A program made the position numbers and the translations under genes. From Rhabdochlamydiaceae bacterium (lineage in GTDB: Bacteria > Chlamydiota > Chlamydiia > Chlamydiales > Rhabdochlamydiaceae): a stretch of 57,862 nucleotides of DNA. The stretch lies in contig JAIELY010000026.1 in NCBI GenBank assembly GCA_019752555.1, positions 1 to 57,862 of the forward strand, written 5' to 3'. Positions within the stretch are counted from its first letter, which is position 1. Every line of letters starts with the position of its first letter. The notes beneath the pieces are model-generated. The model did no database searches. It had not been told where the DNA came from and was given only the letters and a program-made list of their open reading frames with translations. Positions 29,286 to 38,553 of this stretch are shown one piece after another.

Positions 29286-29804
29286 TTATGAATTGCTTTG
29301 TTGGCTCTTATTTTCCAAGCAGTGCATTACGCTGCTAAGCAGCGCTTCCATCACAGCTAGTGTCTGAGACATCGGAGCTTCTAGCGTTCCAAGGAACTGC
29401 GCTCTCATCTCGTCTTTGCTTGGAAGTTTAGAGATCTGCTCAACATCTTGAGCTGAACAAACCGCACCTTCAAATCGACCTCCAAGAACCCGTAAGATCT
29501 CTTCGTTCTCTTTACAAAATTGATAAATCGCTTTTGTTGTTTGAACAGGATCTTCATCTGCGAAAATGACAGCAATGTGTCCTTCCAACAGATCTGCATC
29601 AATTGTAACGCCAGCAACTTGAGCTGCTTTAAGAAGAACGCGCTTACGCACAACTTCCAAGGATCCGCCTAATTGACTTAATGTCGAACGGAAACCAGCA
29701 ACAACGTTAGGTTGCAAACGTTTATAACTTGTCAGCACAAGTGCCTTTGAGCGGGTCATCTTGTCTTTGATCTCATCCAAAAGGAATTGTTTTTCTGCTC
29801 TCAT
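29286..29804 (-). CDS. rplJ: 50S ribosomal protein L10
   Basis: 172 residues; anchors the L7/L12 stalk on 23S rRNA. MRAEKQFLLDEIKDKMTRSKALVLTSYKRL matches the family start, and the C-terminal helix (MSQTLAVMEALLSSVMHCL) is the L12 dock. Three bases separate it from rplA, so it is co-translated. An L10-binding leader would be expected upstream of rplJ but the gap is too short, so autoregulation probably acts through the rplKA leader. Confidence 0.95.
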   Translation of the reverse strand: MRAEKQFLLDEIKDKMTRSKALVLTSYKRLQPNVVAGFRSTLSQLGGSLEVVRKRVLLKAAQVAGVTIDADLLEGHIAVIFADEDPVQTTKAIYQFCKENEEILRVLGGRFEGAVCSAQDVEQISKLPSKDEMRAQFLGTLEAPMSQTLAVMEALLSSVMHCLENKSQQSNS

Positions 29805-29807
29805 GAG

Positions 29808-30518
29808 TTATTCCTTACCCCCTTGAATGTCGGCAATACCGGAGATATCGATCTTCATGCCAGGTCCCATTGTCGATGACAGTGCTAAGGACTTTAAAAA
29901 GATCCCTTTTGCTGTTGCGGGTTTAGCGCGGACAATAGCATTTAACAGTGCATGGATATTCTCGAGAAGTTTGTCTGACTGGAAAGAGAGCTTTCCAACA
30001 AGCGTATTGACCACGCCGTGCTTATCAGACTTGAACTCGATCTTACCTGCCTTAACTTCAGCAATTGCTTTTGCAACATCATTTGTTACAGTGCCCGCTT
30101 TAGGTGTCGGCATAAGACCGCGAGGTCCTAAGACTTTCCCGAGTTTACCGACATCGCGCATCATATCCGGTGTGGCTATGACAGCATTAAAATCGGTCCA
30201 ACCGTTTTTCACTCTTTCTAATAATTCTTCATTCCCAACGTAGTCAGCTCCGGCGTCCAAGGCTTCTTTGACTTTTTCACCTCTTGCGAAGACGACGAGC
30301 ACGATATGTTTTCCTGTACCATTCGGTAGTGATACAGTACCTCGTACTTGCTGATCAGACTTTTGGGCATCGACGCCTGTTTTAAGCGACAGTTCCACCG
30401 ATTGATCAAATTTGACCGGTGGACATTTTTTTAAAATTTCGATAGCTTCTGCTAATGTGTAACTTTTGGTTACATCAATGAGCTTTTCTATCTCCCGAAA
30501 TCTTTTGCTACGATGCAT
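29808..30518 (-). CDS. rplA: 50S ribosomal protein L1
   Basis: 236 residues, normal length. The signature block is present ([19 protein letters not shown] then [12 protein letters not shown]). L1 forms the mobile stalk at the E site and in many bacteria represses its own rplKA transcript; whether it does so here cannot be seen. 50 bases after rplK. Confidence 0.97.
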   Translation of the reverse strand: MHRSKRFREIEKLIDVTKSYTLAEAIEILKKCPPVKFDQSVELSLKTGVDAQKSDQQVRGTVSLPNGTGKHIVLVVFARGEKVKEALDAGADYVGNEELLERVKNGWTDFNAVIATPDMMRDVGKLGKVLGPRGLMPTPKAGTVTNDVAKAIAEVKAGKIEFKSDKHGVVNTLVGKLSFQSDKLLENIHALLNAIVRAKPATAKGIFLKSLALSSTMGPGMKIDISGIADIQGGKE

Positions 30519-30568
30519 TCTGATTTCCTTTAGGGGGTTACCCTACTTGTTTCCAAATCTGTCTCAGT

Positions 30569-30997
30569 TTAACCTTCGACAATGTCAATACCCATAGACC
30601 GGGCAGTTCCCTCAACAAGACGCATTGCCGCATCTTCTGATTCGACGCGCATGTCGGAGACTTTGTTTTTGACAATCTTATTTACCTGCGTACGGGTCAG
30701 TTTACCGACCTTATCGCGGTTTGGCACTTTAGAACCTGATTCAACACCCGCTTCCTTTAAAATCATCCGAGACACTGGAGGTTGTTTCGTGACGAAAGTA
30801 AAGCTTTTATCTGCGTAGACATTGATAACGACAGGAAGAATATCCCCTGCGCGCTCTTGTGTTTTAGCATTAAATTCTTTACAGAAAGCCATGATGTTAA
30901 TACCGGCACCGCCGAGCGCTGGACCAATGGGCGGCGCTGGGTTAGCTTTTCCGGCAGGAATCTGAAGTTTAATGACTTTTACGAGTTTCTTTGCCAT
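30569..30997 (-). CDS. rplK: 50S ribosomal protein L11
   Basis: 142 residues, normal length. [21 protein letters not shown] at the start and the C-terminal rRNA-binding domain ([21 protein letters not shown]) are intact. Part of the GTPase-associated centre with L10/L12; target of thiostrepton and needed for RelA activation where present. Confidence 0.97.
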   Translation of the reverse strand: MAKKLVKVIKLQIPAGKANPAPPIGPALGGAGINIMAFCKEFNAKTQERAGDILPVVINVYADKSFTFVTKQPPVSRMILKEAGVESGSKVPNRDKVGKLTRTQVNKIVKNKVSDMRVESEDAAMRLVEGTARSMGIDIVEG

Positions 30998-31061
30998 TCT
31001 TAACTTATCCTCAAATTGTTATAGGATTCACTTCTTTCACTCTGGTTGAGGCAGACCAGAA

Positions 31062-31610
31062 TTATGCCATATCTACATCAGCAGGAGCTTGCTCTACCTG
31101 CCAAAATTCTAAATCATCGACACGTGTTTCTCGTCCGAAGATCGATACCATCACGCTTAAACGTCCTTTATCATGGAATACTTCAATCACAGTTCCAATG
31201 AAGTTGACAAACACGCCATCTGTGATCTTCACTTTATCACCAGCAGCAATGTTGTGTTTTTGAACAACTCCCTTCTTCTTTTCTTCCAAGTCTTTTAAGA
31301 TCGCGTCCACTTCACTTTGTGCTAACGGCTCTGGCTTTTCACCACCGAGAAAACCTAGAACACCATTAGTATTGCGCACGTACATCCAGGTATCGTCAGT
31401 CAAATTCATATTGACGAGGATATAGCCGGGCCACATCTTTTTTTCGCTAATGCGCTGCTGCCCTTTTTTTACTTCAGCAACATTTTCAGTTGGCACTAGG
31501 ACACCCTCAACGAGTTCCGCCATTCCCTTGGATTCGCGATTTTCTTCTATCGCTTTCTTAACTTTTTTTTCTTGCCCAGAAACACACTGAACGACATACC
31601 ATTTATGCAT
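31062..31610 (-). CDS. nusG: Transcription termination/antitermination protein NusG
   Basis: 182 residues. The NGN domain starts KWYVVQCVSGQEKKVKKAIE, and the KOW motif is GDKVKITDGVFVNFIGTVIEV. Binds RNA polymerase clamp and links it to Rho or to ribosomal protein S10. Follows secE by 17 bases, as in most bacteria. Confidence 0.96.
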   Translation of the reverse strand: MHKWYVVQCVSGQEKKVKKAIEENRESKGMAELVEGVLVPTENVAEVKKGQQRISEKKMWPGYILVNMNLTDDTWMYVRNTNGVLGFLGGEKPEPLAQSEVDAILKDLEEKKKGVVQKHNIAAGDKVKITDGVFVNFIGTVIEVFHDKGRLSVMVSIFGRETRVDDLEFWQVEQAPADVDMA

Positions 31611-31627
31611 GACGACCTAAAATTTTA

Positions 31628-31903
31628 TTAGCCAAAGATCAAACGTACACTTAGCGAAATCAAATCTAAACAACCTTTAATGACCATGTCTACAAGGTAG
31701 ATCCCTAATCCAAGGAGAAATGTTGCGCCGACAACCATTTTTGTCGCGAAGAACAATTCGTCTTTAGATGTCCAACTTACCTTACGCAGCTCATCTTTGA
31801 GCTCCTGGACATAAGCCATTTTCGAGCGCTTTTGCGATGCTCGCTGTTCTTTTGCATCGGAACGTGTCCTGGAAGGGTTCACTTTAATTTCCATAGCGCA
31901 CAT
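31628..31903 (-). CDS. secE: Preprotein translocase subunit SecE
   Basis: 91 residues from the ATG at 31903, which has AGAGGG five bases upstream (a second ATG at 31894 is also possible). One membrane helix (MVVGATFLLGLGIYLVDMVI) preceded by the conserved amphipathic segment ELKDELRKVSWTSKDEL. The open frame runs on through the tRNA-Trp gene to 31996; that part is not coding. Forms SecYEG with SecY and SecG. Confidence 0.93.
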   Translation of the reverse strand: MCAMEIKVNPSRTRSDAKEQRASQKRSKMAYVQELKDELRKVSWTSKDELFFATKMVVGATFLLGLGIYLVDMVIKGCLDLISLSVRLIFG

Positions 31904-31925
31904 AAAACCCTCTAAATCTGTTAAA

Positions 31926-31998
31926 CGAGTGCGGAGGGATTCGAACCCCCGACCGGCGACTTTGGAGATCGCTGCTCTACCAACTGAGCTACACACCC
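31926..31998 (-). tRNA. tRNA-Trp (anticodon CCA)
   Basis: Acceptor GGGTGTG (31998-31992) pairs with CGCACTC (31933-31927), discriminator G at 31926. D-arm GCTCAGTTGGTAGAGC, anticodon loop CTCCAAA with CCA (plus-strand TGG at 31963-31965), T-arm GGGGGTTCGAATCCCTC. CCA end not encoded. Lies between tuf and secE, its usual place in Chlamydiae. Confidence 0.95.
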
Positions 31999-32063
31999 AA
32001 TAGAGGCCCGATTCTTAAAGGGAGATCCCTTTACATCCTCAGGCCTCATAACGAACTTGGAAC

Positions 32064-33248
32064 TTACTGGATAATCTTTGTGATTGTTCCAGCACCAATT
32101 GTTCTGCCACCTTCACGGATCGCAAAACGCATTCCTTCTTCCATCGCAATCGGGTGGATCAACTCCGCACCGATTTCAACGTTGTCGCCAGGCATGACCA
32201 TTTCTGTTCCTTCTGGAAGAGTTACAGTTCCAGTTACGTCCGTTGTTCGGAAGTAAAACTGAGGACGGTATCCAGTAAAGAACGGCTTGTGGCGTCCGCC
32301 TTCTTCTTTATTTAGAACGTAGATTGTTCCTTTAAATTTGGTGTGCGGTGTGCATGTATTAGGTGCAGCTAAAACCATCCCGCGCTCAATATCGTTTTTC
32401 TCAATACCGCGCAAGAGGATACCAACGTTCTCACCAGCACGCGCTTCATCCAAGACTTTATTGAACATCTCAAGACCTGTTGCCACAGTCTCGCGTGTCC
32501 CTCGGATACCAACGAGTTGCAACTTATCGTTTGTCTTTACAATCCCGCGCTCTACACGACCTGTCGCTACAGTACCACGGCCAGAGATAGAGAAGACGTC
32601 CTCGATTGGCATCAAGAAAGGCTTGTCAGTCTCACGAGTTGGCGTTGGGATCTTCTCATCCACAACTTCCATCAACTTTTGAACCGCTTTAACATACTCA
32701 GGATCATTTTCTAGTGCTTTTAAAGCAGATCCGCGGATGATAGGAACATCTTTATATCCTTTTGCTTCTAGAAGCTCAGTGAGTTCCATCTCAACTAGCT
32801 CTACAAGCTCCTCATCTCCTTTGCCGATCATGTCCATCTTGTTGAGGAAGACAACAATCGCAGGAACACCTACTTGGCGTGCCAATAGGATGTGCTCTTT
32901 TGTTTGAGGCATCGCACCGTCAGTTGCAGCCACGACGAGAATAGCTCCGTCCATTTGAGCTGCACCAGTAATCATGTTTTTGACGTAGTCAGCGTGGCCT
33001 GGGCAGTCTACGTGAGCATAGTGACGGTTTTCAGTTTCGTATTCCACGTGTGTGGAGTTAATTGTAATCCCGCGCGCTTTTTCCTCAGGTGTGTTGTCGA
33101 TCGAAGAGTAGTCGCGGAATTTCGCTCCCCCTTTCTCAGCCAAAACCTTTGTAATTGCTGCAGTTAATGAAGTTTTCCCGTGGTCGACGTGGCCAATTGT
33201 ACCGATATTGACGTGCGGTTTATTTCTCTTAAACGCTTCTTTTGCCAT
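32064..33248 (-). CDS. tuf: Elongation factor Tu
   Basis: 394 residues. G1 [12 protein letters not shown]3 [13 protein letters not shown]4 NKMD and G5 GSALKAL are intact, followed by domains 2 and 3 ([16 protein letters not shown]). Delivers aminoacyl-tRNA to the ribosome. Single tuf in this window, flanked by tRNA-Thr (upstream) and tRNA-Trp (downstream), so probably processed from one long transcript. Confidence 0.98.
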   Translation of the reverse strand: MAKEAFKRNKPHVNIGTIGHVDHGKTSLTAAITKVLAEKGGAKFRDYSSIDNTPEEKARGITINSTHVEYETENRHYAHVDCPGHADYVKNMITGAAQMDGAILVVAATDGAMPQTKEHILLARQVGVPAIVVFLNKMDMIGKGDEELVELVEMELTELLEAKGYKDVPIIRGSALKALENDPEYVKAVQKLMEVVDEKIPTPTRETDKPFLMPIEDVFSISGRGTVATGRVERGIVKTNDKLQLVGIRGTRETVATGLEMFNKVLDEARAGENVGILLRGIEKNDIERGMVLAAPNTCTPHTKFKGTIYVLNKEEGGRHKPFFTGYRPQFYFRTTDVTGTVTLPEGTEMVMPGDNVEIGAELIHPIAMEEGMRFAIREGGRTIGAGTITKIIQ

Positions 33249-33309
33249 TATAGCATCCTCCGTTAGGCTCCAGGATATGTTGTGTAGTTAATCGTAATTT
33301 TCGAACTTT

Positions 33310-33381
33310 TGCCCAGAATAGGAATTGAACCTACGACCTTTTGCTTACCATGCAAATGCTCTACCACTGAGCTATCTGGGC
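33310..33381 (-). tRNA. tRNA-Thr (anticodon GGT)
   Basis: Acceptor GCCCAGA (33381-33375) pairs with TCTGGGC (33317-33311), discriminator A at 33310. D-arm GCTCAGTGGTAGAGC, anticodon stem TTTGC/GCAAA with loop ATGGTAA (GGT; plus-strand ACC at 33347-33349), T-arm GTAGGTTCAATTCCTAT. CCA end not encoded. Upstream of tuf on the same strand. Confidence 0.94.
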
Positions 33382-33551
33382 GCTCCACTCAATGCAACAT
33401 CTCGACATGAAAGTCGAAAGGTACAAAGTTTATTCTCTAAGGCAAATAAGTTCAACACTTATTGCATCGACCCGCGATATTTTCTTAAAATCTCTTCCCC
33501 ACCTTGATTTTCCATCTTCTTTTTGGAAATCTGATAAGCATTTCTCGAAAA

Positions 33552-33770
33552 TCACCTTTGTCGATATGTAATACGGGCTTTAGTAAGGTCATAAGGGGAC
33601 ATTTCTACTGTCACAACGTCCCCTACTAATACACGAATGTTTCTCATCCGCATTTTTCCACATAAGTGGGCAAGTACGTGCATCCCGTTTTCGAGAACAA
33701 CGCGGAATGTCATATTTGGCAACAACTCTTCCACGGTTCCATCTATCTTTATTGTGTCTTCCTTAGGCAT
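33552..33770 (-). CDS. infA: Translation initiation factor IF-1
   Basis: 72 residues from the ATG at 33770, exactly the family length; the frame extends to 33806 but [19 protein letters not shown] is the IF-1 start. The OB-fold blocks [20 protein letters not shown] and [18 protein letters not shown] are complete. Blocks the A site during initiation with IF-2 and IF-3. Gene order infA-tRNA-Thr-tuf is the chlamydial one. Confidence 0.95.
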   Translation of the reverse strand: MPKEDTIKIDGTVEELLPNMTFRVVLENGMHVLAHLCGKMRMRNIRVLVGDVVTVEMSPYDLTKARITYRQR

Positions 33771-33923
33771 AAATCTCGGCATTTTACGTAAAACTTGGAC
33801 CATCAAACTAAATTTGCGCCTTTAAGTCAATATTTTCGATATGTCTGTTACCATAAATCCCATGGTTGACAATCTTTTCCTCTCTGATTATACTCTAGCC
33901 TTATCATTTTTATTTTGAGATTT

Positions 33924-34370
33924 ATGGCAGACGTTGATGCCTCTACATCCTTTCAGTCGTGCTTAGAAAAGCAAAAGCAGCTGCGAGTTTTATTCAGCTC
34001 TTGCGTTACCCGCGACGATAAATATCAAAAAATCATTGATCTAGGCCGGGAACTCCCCCTCTTAGATCCCGCACAAAGAACACCTGAAAACATCGTTTCC
34101 GGCTGTCAAAGCATTATGTATCTACACTCTTTTTTTGATGGAGCAAAAGTGCATTTTACTGCAGACTCTGAAGCCCTTATTTCTAAAGGACTTGCTGCAT
34201 TGATGATCTTCACATATAGTGGAGAGACTCCCGAGGTTGTGCTCACTTGCCCCCCTCTTTTTCTCGAGCAATTAGATATCCCTGGAAGTTTAACTCCTAG
34301 CCGAGCGAATGGACTAGCAAATCTTTTTTTAAAGATGAAAAAAGAAGCACTGGGATTTGTCAAAATTTAA
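33924..34370 (+). CDS. SufE-like cysteine desulfurase activator
   Basis: 148 residues from ATG 33924 (TTG at 33915 is in frame). The sulfur-accepting Cys is in NIVSGCQSIMYL, equivalent to the VPGCQSQVW motif of SufE, and the second conserved block MIFTYSGETPEVVL matches. SufE accepts persulfide sulfur from a SufS-type desulfurase and enhances its activity in Fe-S assembly. No suf genes are adjacent. Divergent from infA. Confidence 0.88.
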   Translation: MADVDASTSFQSCLEKQKQLRVLFSSCVTRDDKYQKIIDLGRELPLLDPAQRTPENIVSGCQSIMYLHSFFDGAKVHFTADSEALISKGLAALMIFTYSGETPEVVLTCPPLFLEQLDIPGSLTPSRANGLANLFLKMKKEALGFVKI

Positions 34371-34446
34371 TTGCGAAGCATTTTTATAATGCAATTTAAT
34401 TCCAAATGCTCTATTATTTCGCCAATTTAATTAACTAAGGTGAATT

Positions 34447-35379
34447 ATGGCAGCAGTTACGACTAATCCTATTAGTGTTTCTAGTCCAACAAACATTTCT
34501 TCACCCCCTCCGCAAACTTTTCTCAGCAAATGCTATGAACAACTTAATTTAAAAGAGGCGGACGAGAACAAACGCGCTGCCAACATGTGGAATATCGCAG
34601 CTAAAATTGCCCCTTGGGGTTTTACGATCCTTGCAGTCTCATGTTTTGTTTCGACCTACTTTCTTGCTGCTTCCTACCTTCCATTTACAGGAATTGGGAT
34701 TCTATTTCTTATGGGACCTGCCTACCGATTCTCACAATATTTAGCTGCGAGTGCTCAAGCACCACGGTTGCGCGCTGCTATGTTAACTGAAATAAAAGAT
34801 ATCTTTGATAAGCTTCCTTCCGATTCTAAATTTCTTTCAGAGAAACTTTCGCGGATGGGAATTCAATGGAATAAAATTCCAGGGGTTCGCACATCTTCTG
34901 ACTTAGTTGCTTTAAAACCTTTACTTGCACGCTACAAATTTTGGAAAGGCGAAATGAAGGAACATCAGCTTTTAGCGAAAGAAACCGCTGATGCTGCAAA
35001 TGAACTGATTAAAAATCGTGGCAATACAGCTGCCGACCGATCTAATAATTATTTAAAACTCAAAATCACTCCAAAAACCTTTAGAAAGTCATCTCTTGTT
35101 GCTGAACAAGAGGCTCTTGAAGCAAAAGTACATGCGGCTTTCGCCTATTTCGCTCTGCAGCAGCCTAATGTCAGCCAACCTTCACAGATATACACCATTC
35201 ATTCGAAAAGCTACAGCGCGCGCGCATTAGAGCGCGCCTTTAATGAACCCAATGCTGACACTCTAGTGGAATTTAAAAAGGCAAGCGGAACCATTCGAAA
35301 TCTGTCTGTAACTGAAGTAAAATCAGACTCGATACAACAACTAGCAAATAAAATAGCAAAGCTTTCAAAAAAGAGTTAA
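34447..35379 (+). CDS. Inc-like membrane protein with bilobed hydrophobic domain
   Basis: 310 residues. A Ser/Thr/Pro-rich N-terminus (about 30 residues), then two adjacent membrane helices (about residues 52-95: WGFTILAVSCFVSTYFLAA and FTGIGILFLMGPAYRFSQYL) with a very short loop, then a long soluble C-terminal domain with coiled-coil potential. This bilobed hairpin is the diagnostic feature of chlamydial inclusion-membrane proteins secreted by type III secretion. CTAAGG precedes the ATG at nine bases. The last 15 bases overlap the convergent M24 peptidase gene. Function unknown. Confidence 0.68.
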   Translation: MAAVTTNPISVSSPTNISSPPPQTFLSKCYEQLNLKEADENKRAANMWNIAAKIAPWGFTILAVSCFVSTYFLAASYLPFTGIGILFLMGPAYRFSQYLAASAQAPRLRAAMLTEIKDIFDKLPSDSKFLSEKLSRMGIQWNKIPGVRTSSDLVALKPLLARYKFWKGEMKEHQLLAKETADAANELIKNRGNTAADRSNNYLKLKITPKTFRKSSLVAEQEALEAKVHAAFAYFALQQPNVSQPSQIYTIHSKSYSARALERAFNEPNADTLVEFKKASGTIRNLSVTEVKSDSIQQLANKIAKLSKKS

Positions 35380-36555
35380 AAGCGTCTCTTGAATCCCCCC
35401 CGTAATCAATACCGTATGATCGGGGCTTAAATAGACATCGTGTTCGAGACGAATTCCAAACTCTCCCGGAAGGTAGATTCCCGGCTCAATGGAAAAACAG
35501 CTTCGGGGAATTAAAGGGCGGAAATCTTGGGTTTCCAAACTGTCGATGTGCGCGCCTGGGCCATGATCTTTTGTATAAATATTGTGGCCTGTGCGATGCA
35601 CAAAAAACTCCCCATAACCTGCCTCTTCAATCACTTGACGGCACACTTTGTCCACTTCATATCCTTTAATTTCTTCGTGAGCAGACCAGCGCTCTGAAAT
35701 GTAATCTGTTGCCGCCTTCTGGGCATTGCGAACGAGTTTAAAAATTTCTTCCTGCTTTGACTTTGCAAATGCATCCGCAACAGCCACCCGTGTAATGTCG
35801 CCATAAACGGCTCTTGGAGTTTGTTTTTTACACCATAAATCGATCAGAATAAAATCTCCCCGCTTAATGAGAGCGCCCTCTTCTTTTCTCGGCTCAAAAT
35901 GGGGATCTGCTGCATGCGCATTTACGGCACAAATGGGTCTTGCTTCCTGCATAAATCCATTTGCTGCAATTTCATTAGCAATGAATTGACTGACACCATA
36001 TTCGGTAATGGATTTTCCTTTTTGCAAAAAATCGGCAATCATATCCCATGTCTTTTCAGCCGTTTTATCTAAAAACTCACAAGCATCTAAATGAGACTGT
36101 AATTGCTCGTCATTCAATACACAGGTATAGTATTGTAGAAATGTCCCTGATGAGACGATCTCAACATTGAAGCTGCGCACAAGATCAATCATTCCTCCAT
36201 CGACTTTAGATAAATAGGGAATTGCATTACGGGGCGAGTATTCCATCGCAATTGTTTTACACCCATTTAACGTTTTGGCAAGTGCTGTTTCCAATTCCTG
36301 CCACTTAAGATAAACCTTTTTACTGCCTGGCAACGAAGCTAGAACCTGCTGCTCGATTTGATGCACGATCTGCACAGGCTCTCCCATAGCCGGAATCCAA
36401 TAAAAAAACCGCCTTGTGGTCAGTTGTGAAGAAGGGATTTTTAGAAATTCACGTGCGAGCGGGTTTAGACCGCTGAAATCATAAAGGAGCCACCCATCAA
36501 TTTTTGCAGCAGTTAAATGGCGTTGTACATCTTCGATTTTCTGCTTCCAAGTCAT
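35365..36555 (-). CDS. M24 family metallopeptidase (Xaa-Pro aminopeptidase-like)
   Basis: 396 residues. N-terminal creatinase-type domain (1-150) then pita-bread catalytic domain. Metal ligands: Asp in FILIDLWC, Asp in GDITRV, His in FFVHRTGHNI, Glu in SIEPGIYLPG and Glu in IRLEHDVYL; the second catalytic His is in DHGPGAHID. Cleaves N-terminal residues before proline, probably in peptide recycling. Cytoplasmic, no signal. 14 bases after the HEAT gene's end on the same strand in gene order, so likely independent or last in that operon. Confidence 0.9.
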   Translation of the reverse strand: MTWKQKIEDVQRHLTAAKIDGWLLYDFSGLNPLAREFLKIPSSQLTTRRFFYWIPAMGEPVQIVHQIEQQVLASLPGSKKVYLKWQELETALAKTLNGCKTIAMEYSPRNAIPYLSKVDGGMIDLVRSFNVEIVSSGTFLQYYTCVLNDEQLQSHLDACEFLDKTAEKTWDMIADFLQKGKSITEYGVSQFIANEIAANGFMQEARPICAVNAHAADPHFEPRKEEGALIKRGDFILIDLWCKKQTPRAVYGDITRVAVADAFAKSKQEEIFKLVRNAQKAATDYISERWSAHEEIKGYEVDKVCRQVIEEAGYGEFFVHRTGHNIYTKDHGPGAHIDSLETQDFRPLIPRSCFSIEPGIYLPGEFGIRLEHDVYLSPDHTVLITGGIQETLLTLF

Positions 36556-36569
36556 GGGCTACCCTCGCT

Positions 36570-38342
36570 CTAATGGTATAAACACTGGATTAAAGCAGAG
36601 GCGGCAACAACACGCAAGATCTGAAATGGCTCTTTTAATATTTCTAAAAGAAATGGGATGGATTGAGGATCACCGACATGAGCGAGAGCTTCTAAAATAT
36701 GCACCTTCATTTCCCGCTCAACGTGCGGATAGGCCTCTTGCAACACTTTGACAGCTGTAGGATCACTTCCTACAGAAGCTAAAATCAGAGCAGCTTGAAC
36801 GCGAATTTTTTCATCTTCATCGTTTAGCAGCTCCCGAACTGCCTCAAGACCCTCTTCATCTCCTTCTTGTATCAGAGTTGCAGCAGCAGAGCCTGTCACA
36901 CCCCACGCAGCTTTCTGCAAAAATCCTTTTACAGCCGCTTGAGCATTGGGATAGCGGACGATGCTTAACACAGAGAGCAATTCTAAGCGGGTCATCTGAT
37001 CAACTACTATGGGATAATGGGGAATTTGATCAATATGACTCACGCGAGAAGGTGCCAAGGATCGAAATAAGGGATTATAAGACTCCTCCCACATCCAAAG
37101 AGTCTTATCTTCTGAACTAAACACTCTATCAATCACTCGGCAAGCTTTTTTAACTTCGACGCGCTGGCCAATTAACCCTAGGGCTAGATTGACTTTGACA
37201 TAGGGGTCTTTAGTTTCTTTTATCCCTTTTAATGAAAGCTTAATGCCATATTTTCCGCTTGCAGCAAGAGCTGCTGATGCCAGGCGTCTCCATTCAGGAA
37301 TGTCGCTGTTTAACCATTGCTCTAATTTTTCTTCCCCTAATTTTGAGTCTAAAAGCAAGGCGACATAAGAAGCTGTAATCGCAACAGGAGGAGAGGTGTC
37401 ATTTAAGTTTTTCTCAATCAGTTTAAGAACAGAATGATCACAAACACTGCGCACTCTCAATAATCCCAGGGTATTTAAAGCACTTAATCGAACATCTGGG
37501 GAAGGATCATTTAACAACGGAGCAATCAAGTCCAAATGTTCTGTTAGATTCAAATGGCAAACGACCTCGCATCCCAATTGTCTTAAACCCGCACGGTCGC
37601 TGTGCATTAATTGTCTCAATTCTTCTCTTTCTACCGATTCATACATGCTGACAAGAGCTAAAATCGCAGCCACTTTTTCTTCAGCAAGCGTTTTGGGATT
37701 CCCAATGATCTCTTTAAGCTCTGGCTTGATCTGTTCCATACGCAGCTGTCCGGCAGCTTGGATCGCTTCTAAGCGCACATACCAGACTTTTTCCTCCCTT
37801 AAAAGACGGGCAATCTCATCAAGCAAGGGAGCATCTCCGTAAGATGCAGATAATTTAATAGCGATAGAACGCAGTAGTGCGTGGGAGGAGCGCATTTGTT
37901 CGACGAGTAAAGGGATCGCCTTGGCATCTCGTGTAAAGGCAGCTCCAAGCAATGCATTTAAGCGAATGGCAGGCTGCGTTGACACCTCTCCTTTATTTAA
38001 GACACCCCAAGCGATAACCTCTAGCATCTGTCGATTGGAGGCCTCTTCGGCATAGAGATTAAGCGTTTTTTGCCACTCTTCCCAGGCCTCTGTTTCATTG
38101 CCTTGCGCGCAAAGAGCGCGCACGTATGCATTTTGCAAAGCTTTGGATTCAGGAAAAAGCTCTAGGGTACGCTTTGCTTCTTTAACAGCAGAACCATAAT
38201 CATGGATTCGTAAATGGTCATAGACCCGCTTAACACAGGCTTCGTCTGCCCATCCAAAGGCAGTCGAAAAAAGCAGCAAACAGCAAACAACCGCACTGAA
38301 TAAAGGTCCCGCTTGCAAAAAGCGCAGTTTCAGATCTTTCAC
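36570..38342 (-). CDS. Exported HEAT-repeat protein
   Basis: 590 residues from GTG at 38342. A signal peptide follows (LFSAVVCCLLLFSTAFGWA), then a TPR-like segment (AVKEAKRTLELFPESKALQN) and about ten HEAT/PBS-lyase-type repeats (for example SPDVRLSALNTLGLLRVRS, DEKIRVQAALILASVGSD, ILRVVAASALIQ). An adaptor for protein-protein contact in the periplasm is likely. The open frame continues to 38675 but that part is translated repeat DNA (positions 38343-38544) and overlaps HIT, so I exclude it. No ATG exists near the signal peptide; the GTG lies inside the half-repeat. A matching conserved protein precedes HIT in Chlamydiaceae, from memory. Confidence 0.75.
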   Translation of the reverse strand: MKDLKLRFLQAGPLFSAVVCCLLLFSTAFGWADEACVKRVYDHLRIHDYGSAVKEAKRTLELFPESKALQNAYVRALCAQGNETEAWEEWQKTLNLYAEEASNRQMLEVIAWGVLNKGEVSTQPAIRLNALLGAAFTRDAKAIPLLVEQMRSSHALLRSIAIKLSASYGDAPLLDEIARLLREEKVWYVRLEAIQAAGQLRMEQIKPELKEIIGNPKTLAEEKVAAILALVSMYESVEREELRQLMHSDRAGLRQLGCEVVCHLNLTEHLDLIAPLLNDPSPDVRLSALNTLGLLRVRSVCDHSVLKLIEKNLNDTSPPVAITASYVALLLDSKLGEEKLEQWLNSDIPEWRRLASAALAASGKYGIKLSLKGIKETKDPYVKVNLALGLIGQRVEVKKACRVIDRVFSSEDKTLWMWEESYNPLFRSLAPSRVSHIDQIPHYPIVVDQMTRLELLSVLSIVRYPNAQAAVKGFLQKAAWGVTGSAAATLIQEGDEEGLEAVRELLNDEDEKIRVQAALILASVGSDPTAVKVLQEAYPHVEREMKVHILEALAHVGDPQSIPFLLEILKEPFQILRVVAASALIQCLYH

Positions 38343-38379
38343 GCAGCCAGAGTCGCAGGGATTTATGGGAAGCGACACT
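38336..38379. repeat. Palindromic repeat, extra half copy (arm A1)
   Basis: 44 bases identical to 38501-38544 except one base (AGCGACACT against AGCAACACT). It lies in direct orientation to that arm and inverted to 38381-38424, so it can pair with either. Its end overlaps the probable GTG start of the HEAT-repeat gene. Confidence 0.88.
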
Positions 38380-38380
38380 C

Positions 38381-38544
38381 GTGTTGTTTCACATAAATCC
38401 CTACCACTGTGGCTAGCGTCAAAGCTCCCGAGGTTGGACGATCCTAAAGTTAGCTGTGTGAATCCCACACTGCGGTCTTTATGATCGTTCGACCCCGGGG
38501 CTTTCACGCAGCCAGAGTCGCAGGGATTTATGGGAAGCAACACT
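38381..38544. repeat. Palindromic repeat, full copy (about 164 bp)
   Basis: Terminal arms 38381-38424 and 38501-38544 are inverted repeats (GTGTTGTTTCACATAAATCC against GTGTTGCTTCCCATAAATCC on the other strand). The pairing continues inward (CTCCCGAGGTTGGACGATC with its partner ending near GATCGTTCGACCCCGGGG) to a central GTGTGAATCCCACAC, so the whole unit is one long imperfect palindrome. No transposase gene. It fills the gap between the HEAT and HIT genes. Confidence 0.9.
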
Positions 38545-38553
38545 AAAAACCCT

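Noticed and set aside
31904-31996. N-terminal extension of SecE
   Set aside because: The frame runs through the tRNA-Trp gene; AGAGGG and an ATG at 31903 give the true start.
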